64,000 nucleotides of DNA, taken from NCBI RefSeq assembly GCF_036016755.1, contig NZ_JAYXIH010000008.1:1-64000 (forward strand), given 5' to 3'. A model generated the notes under the pieces. That model ran no database searches. It had not been told where the DNA came from and saw only the letters and a list, made by a program, of their open reading frames with translations. This document shows, in pieces, positions 53,234 through 60,294 of this stretch; position 1 is the stretch's first letter, and every line of letters begins with the position of its first letter. The position numbers were made by a program, and so were the translations under genes. This DNA is from Aurantimonas coralicida_A (GTDB lineage: Bacteria > Pseudomonadota > Alphaproteobacteria > Rhizobiales > Rhizobiaceae).

Positions 53234-53722
53234 ATGCATCGCGGCCACGATCACGATCACGACCAATTCCACCCCTTCGACCCGCCACGGGCGCCCCGTG
53301 GCCACAACCACACCGAGGCGACGGCCCAGTGGCAAACGCCGCATGAGCCGGACGCCGCGCATCCGGCTGACGATCACACCCACGAGCCGGATTTCGATCT
53401 GGTGGAGAAGGCATTCACCGACGCCTTTCCCGCCGTCAAGGACCCGACCAGTTTCCTGCGGCTGACCGGCATACCGCTCCTCGCCGTGGCCGGGGACGGT
53501 GGTACGCTGTCCCTGCTCAGGGTCGCGCAGGAAAACGTCGTCGACATCGGCGCGCTGGCGCCGCATCTCGGCGGCGAGAGCTTTCGCTACGATCCGCTTC
53601 CGGCGGCGATGGTGTCCCGGCGCGAATCCCTCGCCTTCGTCTATTTCGACGGCAAGGCCACGCGCAGCCTGTCGTTCGAGGAAGCGCGGGCGCTGGCGCC
53701 GAAGCTGGACGCAACACGCTGA
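53234..53722 (+). CDS. Protein with His-rich N terminus, candidate metal (Ni) handling factor of the guanidine locus
   Basis: Protein of 162 residues. The first about 52 residues contain eleven His and many Asp/Pro (MHRGHDHDHD, ADDHTHEPD), suited to binding Ni2+ or similar metals; residues about 55-160 form a compact, mixed domain (TGIPLLAVAGDGGTLSLLRV) that I do not recognise. No signal peptide is present. It follows gdmH by 21 bases with GGGAG upstream, so it is co-transcribed. In Synechocystis GdmH activation needs the HypA/HypB-like GhaA/GhaB; this protein could store or deliver nickel instead. That role is inferred. Confidence 0.75.
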   Translation: MHRGHDHDHDQFHPFDPPRAPRGHNHTEATAQWQTPHEPDAAHPADDHTHEPDFDLVEKAFTDAFPAVKDPTSFLRLTGIPLLAVAGDGGTLSLLRVAQENVVDIGALAPHLGGESFRYDPLPAAMVSRRESLAFVYFDGKATRSLSFEEARALAPKLDATR

Positions 53723-53770
53723 CGCGATGTGGTATTGCCGCGCCACCCTCCGTATGCGCGATCCCGTGAG

Positions 53771-54361
53771 ATGAGCGCTGCCCTTTCCATTCTCGTGGTC
53801 GATGAAAACCGGGCGCGCGCGGCGATCATCGAGGACGGGCTGCGCGAGGCGGGCCACTCCCGGGTCGAGGTTGTGACGGAGACGGCCGGCCTGGTGCGCC
53901 GCATCGAGACGCTGAATCCCGACGTCATCGTCCTCGATCTCGAAAATCCCAACAGGGACCAGCTCGAGCATTTCTTTCAGGTGTCGCGATCCGTCCAGCG
54001 ACCGATCGCCATGTTCGTCGATCGATCCGACACCGCCTCGATCGCCGCCGCAGTGGACGCGGGGGTATCGGCCTACATCGTCGACGGGCTCAAGAAGGAG
54101 CGCGTCAAGCCGATCCTCGACATGGCGATCTCGCGCTTTAACGCCTTCAACCGGCTGACGCGGGAACTTCAGGACGCGCGCACCGAACTCGCCGACAGAA
54201 AAATCATCGACCGCGCGAAGGGTATCCTGATGAAGGCGAAGAACCTCGACGAAGAATCCGCGTATCGGCTGCTGCGGAAGACGGCGATGAACGAGAACCG
54301 GCGCCTCGCCGACGTTGCCCGCGGTCTCGTCAGCGCCCACAGCCTGCTAGGAGACGATTGA
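53771..54361 (+). CDS. nasT: NasT-type ANTAR antitermination regulator
   Basis: Protein of 196 residues: an N-terminal pseudo-receiver domain (ILVVDENRARAAIIEDGL) and a C-terminal ANTAR RNA-binding domain (LADRKIIDRAKGILMKAKN, EESAYRLLRKTAM). In the NasS-NasT system NasT binds a two-hairpin leader RNA and prevents termination when nitrate releases it from NasS. The start at 53771 is used; the upstream extension lacks a ribosome site. It is followed by nasS with one-base overlap. Confidence 0.92.
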   Translation: MSAALSILVVDENRARAAIIEDGLREAGHSRVEVVTETAGLVRRIETLNPDVIVLDLENPNRDQLEHFFQVSRSVQRPIAMFVDRSDTASIAAAVDAGVSAYIVDGLKKERVKPILDMAISRFNAFNRLTRELQDARTELADRKIIDRAKGILMKAKNLDEESAYRLLRKTAMNENRRLADVARGLVSAHSLLGDD

Positions 54362-55506
54362 TGCCACGGCTGGACGACATCCGCGCCGGTTACCTGCCAC
54401 TTCTCGACAGCGCCGTTCTGCTCGTCGCCGCGGACAAGGGTTTCGCCGAGGCCAGGGATGTCCGCCTCATCCTCAACCGCGAAACCTCGTGGGCGACGAT
54501 CCGCGACCGCATGGGCGTCGGCCAGCTCGACGCCGCGCACATGCTGGCGCCGATGCCGATCGCCGCGAGCCTTGGCCTGGGCCCCCTCGCCGTGCCGATG
54601 GTCGCGCCGTTCATCCTGGCGCTGGGTGGCAACGCGGTGACTGTCTCCAATGCCGTGGCGGAAAGGATGGCGACCACCGACCCGGTCATGGACGGTGCCG
54701 CCGCAGCGGGACAGGCACTGTGCCGCACCGTCGAGGCGGCTCGCCGCGACGGTCGCCCACCACTCCGATTTGCCGTCGTCCATCGGCATTCCAGCCACAA
54801 TTACGATCTGCGCTACTGGTTGGCGGCGTCCGGGATCGGGCCCGACCGGGACATCGACATCACCGTGGTGCCGCCGCCCTTGATGCCCGACGCGCTGGCG
54901 ACGGGGCAGATCGATGGATTCTGCGTCGGCGAGCCGTGGAGCACGATTGCCGTCCGCCGGGGCGCCGGCCACATCGTGACCAGCAAGGCGGAGATCTGGC
55001 GACGTGGACCCGAAAAAGTCCTCGGTGTCTCTGCGCATTTCGCCAAAACACGCGGTGAGGTGCTCGCACGACTGATCCTCGCGCTTCATGATGCCGCCGC
55101 ATGGTGCGAAGACCCGAACAACCGGGAGGCTCTCGCCGCCCTTCTCGCGGCAAAGGAACACCTCAATGTTCCAGAGAGCGCCCTGCTGCCGGCCCTTGAA
55201 GGACGCCTGGAGACAGCACCAGGAAAACGGCGCGCCATCGAAGGCTTCGTCACCTTCCACGGCGCGGATGCCAACCGCCCGAACCCGGACCATGGCCAAT
55301 GGCTGTTTCGGCAAATGGTCCGCTGGGGCGACGCCACCGACTCCGAGACCGCGCGTGACCAAGCGGCCGCGGTCTTCAGCCCAGCCTCGTATGACGCGGC
55401 TCTTGGCCGTCTTGCGCCGAACCGCGATTCGAAACGGAGGCTGAGCGAGAATGATCGGCCTGCGGGGCTCTATGACGTCGCCGAGGAGAATCCGGCGTCG
55501 AATTGA
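54361..55506 (+). CDS. nasS: NasS-type cytoplasmic nitrate sensor
   Basis: Protein of 381 residues of the NrtA/CmpA binding-protein family without any signal peptide, as expected for the cytoplasmic sensor NasS. Ligand-region motifs (AHMLAPMPIAASLGLG, HSSHNYDLRYWLA, GFCVGEPWSTIA) match NrtA. NasS holds NasT inactive in the absence of nitrate. The ATG at 54361 follows GGAG and overlaps the nasT stop (TGATG). Confidence 0.9.
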   Translation: MPRLDDIRAGYLPLLDSAVLLVAADKGFAEARDVRLILNRETSWATIRDRMGVGQLDAAHMLAPMPIAASLGLGPLAVPMVAPFILALGGNAVTVSNAVAERMATTDPVMDGAAAAGQALCRTVEAARRDGRPPLRFAVVHRHSSHNYDLRYWLAASGIGPDRDIDITVVPPPLMPDALATGQIDGFCVGEPWSTIAVRRGAGHIVTSKAEIWRRGPEKVLGVSAHFAKTRGEVLARLILALHDAAAWCEDPNNREALAALLAAKEHLNVPESALLPALEGRLETAPGKRRAIEGFVTFHGADANRPNPDHGQWLFRQMVRWGDATDSETARDQAAAVFSPASYDAALGRLAPNRDSKRRLSENDRPAGLYDVAEENPASN

Positions 55507-55704
55507 GCAAGCTCGCTGCGCGCTCTCGCATCGTTATGCTTATTTTTTGATCAACTTATGTCTGCGTATAAAAAAATTGCAGAATTTGCTGTTTTTGCAT
55601 TGCAACATGAAATTTGCGGCCGTATAGATTGGCCTGTCGGACGAAGCGCGGTGCTGATCACCAGTCGTTTTCTCCGACGGGGCCTCACAGGCCAATGGAA
55701 TTTA
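55507..55704. other. Upstream leader/promoter region of the nrtA operon
   Basis: About 200 bp, AT-rich around 55540-55610, unlike most of the window, holding the likely promoter of the nitrate operon. A TATAAA block lies at 55567-55572. I could not assign a confident -35/-10 or sigma-54 pair. It leads into the two hexaloop hairpins of the attenuator. Confidence 0.45.
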
Positions 55705-55740
55705 CGCCCAATGGCGGGCGGTTTTCGGCAAGGCTGCCGA
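55705..55740 (+). promoter_or_regulatory. Two-hairpin ANTAR target RNA (NasT antiterminator)
   Basis: Hairpin P1 (55705-55720) has stem CGCCC/GGGCG with a six-base loop AATGGC; hairpin P2 (55725-55740) has stem TCGGC/GCCGA with a six-base loop AAGGCT. Both loops have A at position 1 and G at position 4, the published signature of ANTAR-binding leader RNAs. Only GTTT separates them. P2 shares bases 55730-55740 with the downstream terminator, so formation of one excludes the other. Confidence 0.88.
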
Positions 55741-55797
55741 CTTCGTTTGAAGTGCCCCGCGACAGCGGGGGCATCGACGGGTCGAGCAGCCTTTTTT
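55730..55797 (+). terminator. Intrinsic terminator of the nrtA leader (attenuator)
   Basis: The 5' arm AAGGCTGCCGAC (55730-55741) pairs with GTCGAGCAGCCTT (55781-55793) over 12 bp with one bulged A; a run of six U follows at 55792-55797, and a smaller GC hairpin sits at its apex. It would end transcription about 60 bases before nrtA unless NasT stabilises the overlapping P2 hairpin. Confidence 0.85.
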
Positions 55798-55858
55798 CGT
55801 TTCATCAGCACCATTGCCGGGCGGCGTCGCCACCGGCGAAACGGGGAAGTTTTACGCC

Positions 55859-57244
55859 ATGAGCAACCTGACGACGATCTCCAGACGTGTCCTGCTGGGC
55901 GGCACAGCCGCCGTCGCTCTCGGCCTCACGGCGACCGTGGCGCAAGCGGACATGCTGCCGGTCGAAAAGGACGAACTCACATTCGGTTTCATCAAGCTGA
56001 CCGACATGGCGCCACTCGCCATCGCCAAGGAAAAGCATTTCTTCGAGGATGAAGGGCTTTACGTCAGCATCGAGCCCCAAGCGAACTGGAAGGTTCTGCT
56101 GGATCGCACCATCACCGGCGAGCTCGATGGCGCCCATATGCTGGCGGGGCAGCCGCTTGCGGCGACGATCGGTTACGGCACCGAGGCACATATCGTGACG
56201 CCGTTCTCGATGGACCTCAACGGCAACGGCATCACCGTGTCTAACGACGTCTGGGCGAAGATGAAGGCCCATATCGCGTCGGGTCCGGACGGCAAGCCGC
56301 AACATCCGATTTCCGCCAGCGCCCTAAAGCCTGTCGTCGACGAATACCGAGCCGCTGGCAAGCCGTTCAACATGGGAATGGTGTTCCCGGTCTCGACCCA
56401 CAATTACGAGCTGCGCTACTGGCTCGCGGCGGGCGGGCTCAATCCGGGCTTTTATTCGCCGTCCGATACCTCCGGTCAGATCAAGGCCGACGTTCTGCTG
56501 TCTGTGACGCCGCCGCCGCAGATGCCGGCGACGCTCGAGGCCGGCACCATCCAGGGCTATTGCGTCGGCGAGCCCTGGAACCAGGCCGCCGTGTTCAAGG
56601 GCATCGGCGTTCCAGTGATCACCGACTACGAGATCTGGAAGGACAATCCCGAAAAGGTGTTCGGGATGACGAAGCAATTCGTCGACGAGAACCCCAATAC
56701 CGCGATCGCCGTGACCAAGGCGCTGATCCGCGCCGGCCAGTGGCTCGACGCCGACGATGGCGCCAACCGCCAGGAAGCCGTCGAGATCCTGTCGCGGCCC
56801 GAATATGTCGGCGCCGACGCCGAGGTCATCGCCAATTCGATGACCGGCACTTTCGAATACGAGAAGGGCGACAAGCGACCCGCCCCCGATTTCAACGTCT
56901 TCTTCGCCAAGTTCGCGACCTATCCCTACTACTCGGACGCCATCTGGTATCTCACGCAGATGCGCCGCTGGGGCCAGATCGCCGACAAGAAGCCGGACAG
57001 CTGGTACGCGGAAACGGCTGCATCGGTCTACCGCCCGGACATCTACCGCAAGGCGGCCGAATCGCTCATCGATGACGGCTATCTGACAGCTTCCGACACC
57101 CCCGATACCGACGGCTACAAGGCGGCAACCGCAGCGTTCATCGACGGCGTCGAATATGACGGCCGCAAGCCCAACGAATACCTCGAGAAATTCGAAATTG
57201 GTCTCAAGGGATCCGAGGACGTGGCGAGCCTCGCCTCCAACTGA
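55859..57244 (+). CDS. nrtA: Nitrate ABC transporter substrate-binding protein NrtA
   Basis: Protein of 461 residues with an N-terminal twin-Arg signal (SRRVLLGGTAAVALG, cleavage near VAQA) and a NrtA-type binding domain (FGFIKLTDMAPLAIAKEK, AHMLAGQPLAATIGYG, STHNYELRYWLAAGG, GYCVGEPWNQAAV). It captures nitrate in the periplasm. ATG 55859 follows GGGGAAG. Its leader contains the NasT-controlled attenuator. Confidence 0.93.
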   Translation: MSNLTTISRRVLLGGTAAVALGLTATVAQADMLPVEKDELTFGFIKLTDMAPLAIAKEKHFFEDEGLYVSIEPQANWKVLLDRTITGELDGAHMLAGQPLAATIGYGTEAHIVTPFSMDLNGNGITVSNDVWAKMKAHIASGPDGKPQHPISASALKPVVDEYRAAGKPFNMGMVFPVSTHNYELRYWLAAGGLNPGFYSPSDTSGQIKADVLLSVTPPPQMPATLEAGTIQGYCVGEPWNQAAVFKGIGVPVITDYEIWKDNPEKVFGMTKQFVDENPNTAIAVTKALIRAGQWLDADDGANRQEAVEILSRPEYVGADAEVIANSMTGTFEYEKGDKRPAPDFNVFFAKFATYPYYSDAIWYLTQMRRWGQIADKKPDSWYAETAASVYRPDIYRKAAESLIDDGYLTASDTPDTDGYKAATAAFIDGVEYDGRKPNEYLEKFEIGLKGSEDVASLASN

Positions 57245-57259
57245 TCCGCGCGCGAAGAG

Positions 57260-57279
57260 GCGGCGGAGCGTTCCGCCGC
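57260..57279 (+). terminator. GC-rich hairpin after nrtA
   Basis: GCGGCGGA and TCCGCCGC form a perfect 8-bp stem with a GCGT loop, 15 bases after the nrtA stop and before nrtB. It has no U-tract. A similar hairpin follows tctC and the second sugar-binding protein gene, so it may stabilise the 3' end of the binding-protein message. Confidence 0.5.
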
Positions 57280-57325
57280 GCTTCCATCCGACACTTGCCG
57301 CAGCATTCGAGGAAGGACCCGAGCG

Positions 57326-58420
57326 ATGAGCACCGCATCCGATTTCATGGGGCATGAGCTGTCCTCGGCCGAACGCCGCGCTATCCGCCAGGAAAAGCGC
57401 ATGGTCAGGATCAGCCGCGCCGCCGGTCCGCTGACAGCCATAGGTCTCGGCTGGTCCGTGCCGCTGATGAAAATGGCCGCGGGTGACGATCCACGATCCA
57501 ACCTCTCGGCCCTGTGGAAAGGCCTCATCGTCCCGCTCATCGGCATTCTCGCTTTCCTGGCGGCCTGGGCGGCGCTGGCGCCGCAGGTGCAAACCTCGCT
57601 CGGCACCGTGCCGGGGCCGGTCCAGGTCTGGCAGCAGGTCGAGGGGCTCTACGCCGATCATCAGCGGGGACGCGAGGACCGGGTGGAGTTCTATGAGCGG
57701 CAAGAGGCCCGCAACGCCAAACTGGTCGAACAAGGCATGGCCGACCGGGCGAAGGTCCGCGCCTATACCGGCGCGCCGACCTATCCCGAGCAGATCTTCA
57801 CCAGCCTGAAGACGGTATTCCTCGGCTTCTTACTCGCCACGATCATTGCGGTTCCGGTCGGCATCGCCTGCGGGCTGTCCTCGACCGTCAGCGGCGCGCT
57901 GAACCCGCTGATCCAGATCTTCAAACCGGTCTCGCCGCTGGCCTGGTTGCCGATCGTCACCATGATCGTCTCGGCGCTTTACGCGAACGCCTCGGACGCG
58001 CTGCCGAAATCCATGGTGGTCTCGGCGATCACCGTGACCCTCTGCTCGCTCTGGCCGACGCTGATCAACACCTCGCTCGGCGTCGCCTCGATCGACAAGG
58101 ACCTCGTCAATGTCGGCAAGGTGCTGCAATTGTCGACGTCGAAGACCATCACCAAGCTGGTCCTGCCCTCGGCCATGCCGCTGATTTTCACTGGCCTGCG
58201 CCTGTCGCTGGGTGTCGGCTGGATGGTGCTGATCGCCGCCGAGATGCTGGCGCAGAATCCCGGCCTCGGCAAATTCGTCTGGGACGAGTTCCAGAACGGC
58301 TCGTCGGACTCGCTCGCCCGCATCATCGTCGCAGTCATCACCATCGGGATCGTCGGCTTCATCCTCGATCGGATCATGGCCGCGCTGCAGACCGCCTTCA
58401 CCTTCTCGTCGACGCGCTGA
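57326..58420 (+). CDS. nrtB: Nitrate ABC transporter permease NrtB
   Basis: Permease of 364 residues. An N-terminal extension of about 70 residues and a long loop (KVRAYTGAPTYPEQIFTSLK) precede the usual five to six membrane segments; the ATPase-contact loop appears near SIDKDLVNVGKVLQLSTSKT. It belongs to the NrtB/CynB group and passes nitrate across the inner membrane. Start has GAAGGA upstream. Confidence 0.9.
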   Translation: MSTASDFMGHELSSAERRAIRQEKRMVRISRAAGPLTAIGLGWSVPLMKMAAGDDPRSNLSALWKGLIVPLIGILAFLAAWAALAPQVQTSLGTVPGPVQVWQQVEGLYADHQRGREDRVEFYERQEARNAKLVEQGMADRAKVRAYTGAPTYPEQIFTSLKTVFLGFLLATIIAVPVGIACGLSSTVSGALNPLIQIFKPVSPLAWLPIVTMIVSALYANASDALPKSMVVSAITVTLCSLWPTLINTSLGVASIDKDLVNVGKVLQLSTSKTITKLVLPSAMPLIFTGLRLSLGVGWMVLIAAEMLAQNPGLGKFVWDEFQNGSSDSLARIIVAVITIGIVGFILDRIMAALQTAFTFSSTR

Positions 58421-58423
58421 GCG

Positions 58424-58470
58424 GAGCATTCGCAGGAAAAGTGGAAGCCGGTTTTCCGTCCGCGACATGC
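58424..58470. repeat. Palindromic intergenic repeat, copy C (reverse orientation)
   Basis: GAGCATTCGCAGGAAAAGTG followed by GAAGCCGGTTTTCCG is the reverse complement of the core of copies A and B. It occupies the gap between nrtB and the ATPase gene. Confidence 0.6.
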
Positions 58471-58487
58471 GACAAGAAAGAACAGCC

Positions 58488-60236
58488 ATGACCACATCCC
58501 CGATCATCGAACTCAGCAACGTCTCGAAAGTCTACGGCGAAGGCAAGCAGCGGGCCGAAATCCTGAACGGTGTCGATCTGACGGTCCGCGAGGGCGAGTT
58601 CGTTGCGATCGTCGGGTTCTCCGGCTCCGGCAAGACGACGCTGATCTCGTTGCTCGCCGGGCTGATCCGGCCCGACGCCGGTGAGGTCCGCATGCGCGGC
58701 AAGCCCGTCGATGGACCGGGGCCAGAGCGCGGCCTGGTCTTCCAGTCCTACTCGCTGATGCCTTGGCTTTCCGTGCGCGGCAACGTCGCCCTGGCCGTCG
58801 ACACGGTATTCGCCAGGGAATCGAAGGCCCCGCGCCGGGCGCGCGTCGACAAATACATCGACATGGTCGGCCTCACGCACGCCGTCGACCGGCGCCCGGC
58901 GGAACTGTCGGGCGGCATGCGCCAGCGGGTTTCGGTTGCGCGGGCGCTGGCGATGAGTCCGGAAATCCTGCTCCTGGACGAGCCGCTCTCGGCGCTCGAC
59001 GCGCTGACCCGGGCGAAGCTGCAGGACGAGTTCGCGGCGATCAGCAAGATCGAAAAGAAGACCATCATCCTGATCACCAACGACGTCGACGAGGCGATCC
59101 TGCTCGCCGACCGGATCATCCCGCTCGATCCGGGACCGCGGGCGAAGCTTGGCCCTTCCTTCGCCGTCGATCTTCCGCATCCGCGCGACCGCACCGCGAT
59201 GAACGGCAACGAGGAGTTCAAGCGGCTGCGCCGCGAGGTCACAAACTACCTCATGGCGCGTGGCCGCCACGCTTCCGGCGGAGCGGACGAAGCGGTGCTG
59301 TTGCCGAACGTCGTCCCGATCACCCAGAAGCCGCATACGGGTCCCGCGCCAGAATTGCCGGCGGCCTATCGCAAGGCGGCACATTCGCCGATCGCGCGCG
59401 GCTTCGTCGAATTCTTCAAGGTCAGAAAGACCTATCCGACGCCGAAGGGGCCGCTGACCATCGTCGACGGTTTCGACATGAAGATGCGGCGGGGCGAGTT
59501 CGTGTCGCTGATCGGCCATTCGGGCTGCGGCAAGTCGACGGTTCTGACCATGGCCGCCGGCCTCAACGACATTTCCACCGGCGGCATCATTCTCGACGGC
59601 CGGGAAGTCGCCGGCGCCGGGCCGGAGCGCGCCGTGGTTTTCCAGGCGCCATCGCTGATGCCCTGGCTGACGGCGCGCGAGAACGTCGCGCTCGGCGTCG
59701 ACCGGGTTTACCCCGACGCGACCCCTGCCGAGCGCCGCGGCATCGTCGAGCATTACCTTCACCGAGTCGGCCTCGGCGAGGCCATGCACCGCAAGGCGGC
59801 CGATCTGTCCAACGGCATGAAGCAGCGCGTCGGCATCGCCCGCGCCTTCGCCTTGTCGCCGAAACTACTGCTGCTCGACGAGCCCTTCGGCATGCTGGAT
59901 TCGCTGACCCGCTGGGAGCTTCAGGAGGTCTTGATGGACGTCTGGAAGCGCACCGAGGTCACCGCGATCTGCGTCACCCACGACGTTGACGAGGCGATCC
60001 TGCTCGCCGACCGGGTGGTGGTGATGACCAACGGCCCGATGGCGAGGATCGGCAAGATCATGACGGTCGACCTGCCGCGGCCGCGCACCCGCAAGGCGCT
60101 GCTCGAACATCCCGACTACTGGCGCTACCGGCAGGAACTGCTCGACTTCCTCGAGGAATACGAAGGCGGCGCGCGGCCCGAAGAGGTGCCGAAGGCGGCG
60201 GGAACGGATGGCGGCACGGCCAAGGAAGCAGCATGA
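58488..60236 (+). CDS. Nitrate ABC transporter double ATP-binding protein (two NrtD-type domains fused)
   Basis: Protein of 582 residues with two complete ATPase domains in one chain. The first has Walker A GFSGSGKTT (about 43-51), signature LSGGMRQRV and Walker B ILLLDEPLSAL; the second has GHSGCGKST (about 343), LSNGMKQRV and LLLLDEPFGML. Cyanobacterial transporters use separate NrtC and NrtD, with a binding-protein-like tail on NrtC. Here no such tail is present. The first Walker region's switch reads ITNDVDEA (Asn in place of His), so the first site is probably degenerate. Start 58488 has only a weak AGAAAG site. Confidence 0.88.
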   Translation: MTTSPIIELSNVSKVYGEGKQRAEILNGVDLTVREGEFVAIVGFSGSGKTTLISLLAGLIRPDAGEVRMRGKPVDGPGPERGLVFQSYSLMPWLSVRGNVALAVDTVFARESKAPRRARVDKYIDMVGLTHAVDRRPAELSGGMRQRVSVARALAMSPEILLLDEPLSALDALTRAKLQDEFAAISKIEKKTIILITNDVDEAILLADRIIPLDPGPRAKLGPSFAVDLPHPRDRTAMNGNEEFKRLRREVTNYLMARGRHASGGADEAVLLPNVVPITQKPHTGPAPELPAAYRKAAHSPIARGFVEFFKVRKTYPTPKGPLTIVDGFDMKMRRGEFVSLIGHSGCGKSTVLTMAAGLNDISTGGIILDGREVAGAGPERAVVFQAPSLMPWLTARENVALGVDRVYPDATPAERRGIVEHYLHRVGLGEAMHRKAADLSNGMKQRVGIARAFALSPKLLLLDEPFGMLDSLTRWELQEVLMDVWKRTEVTAICVTHDVDEAILLADRVVVMTNGPMARIGKIMTVDLPRPRTRKALLEHPDYWRYRQELLDFLEEYEGGARPEEVPKAAGTDGGTAKEAA

Positions 60237-60294
60237 GCCACGGCCCCTCACCACAGCGTCGGAATCCGAGCCCTCTCCCCAAAGGAGTAACGAG

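Noticed and set aside
55547..55572. TTGATC/TATAAA promoter for the nrtA leader
   Set aside because: Only 14 bp separate the hexamers; left as an AT-rich promoter region without a firm call.
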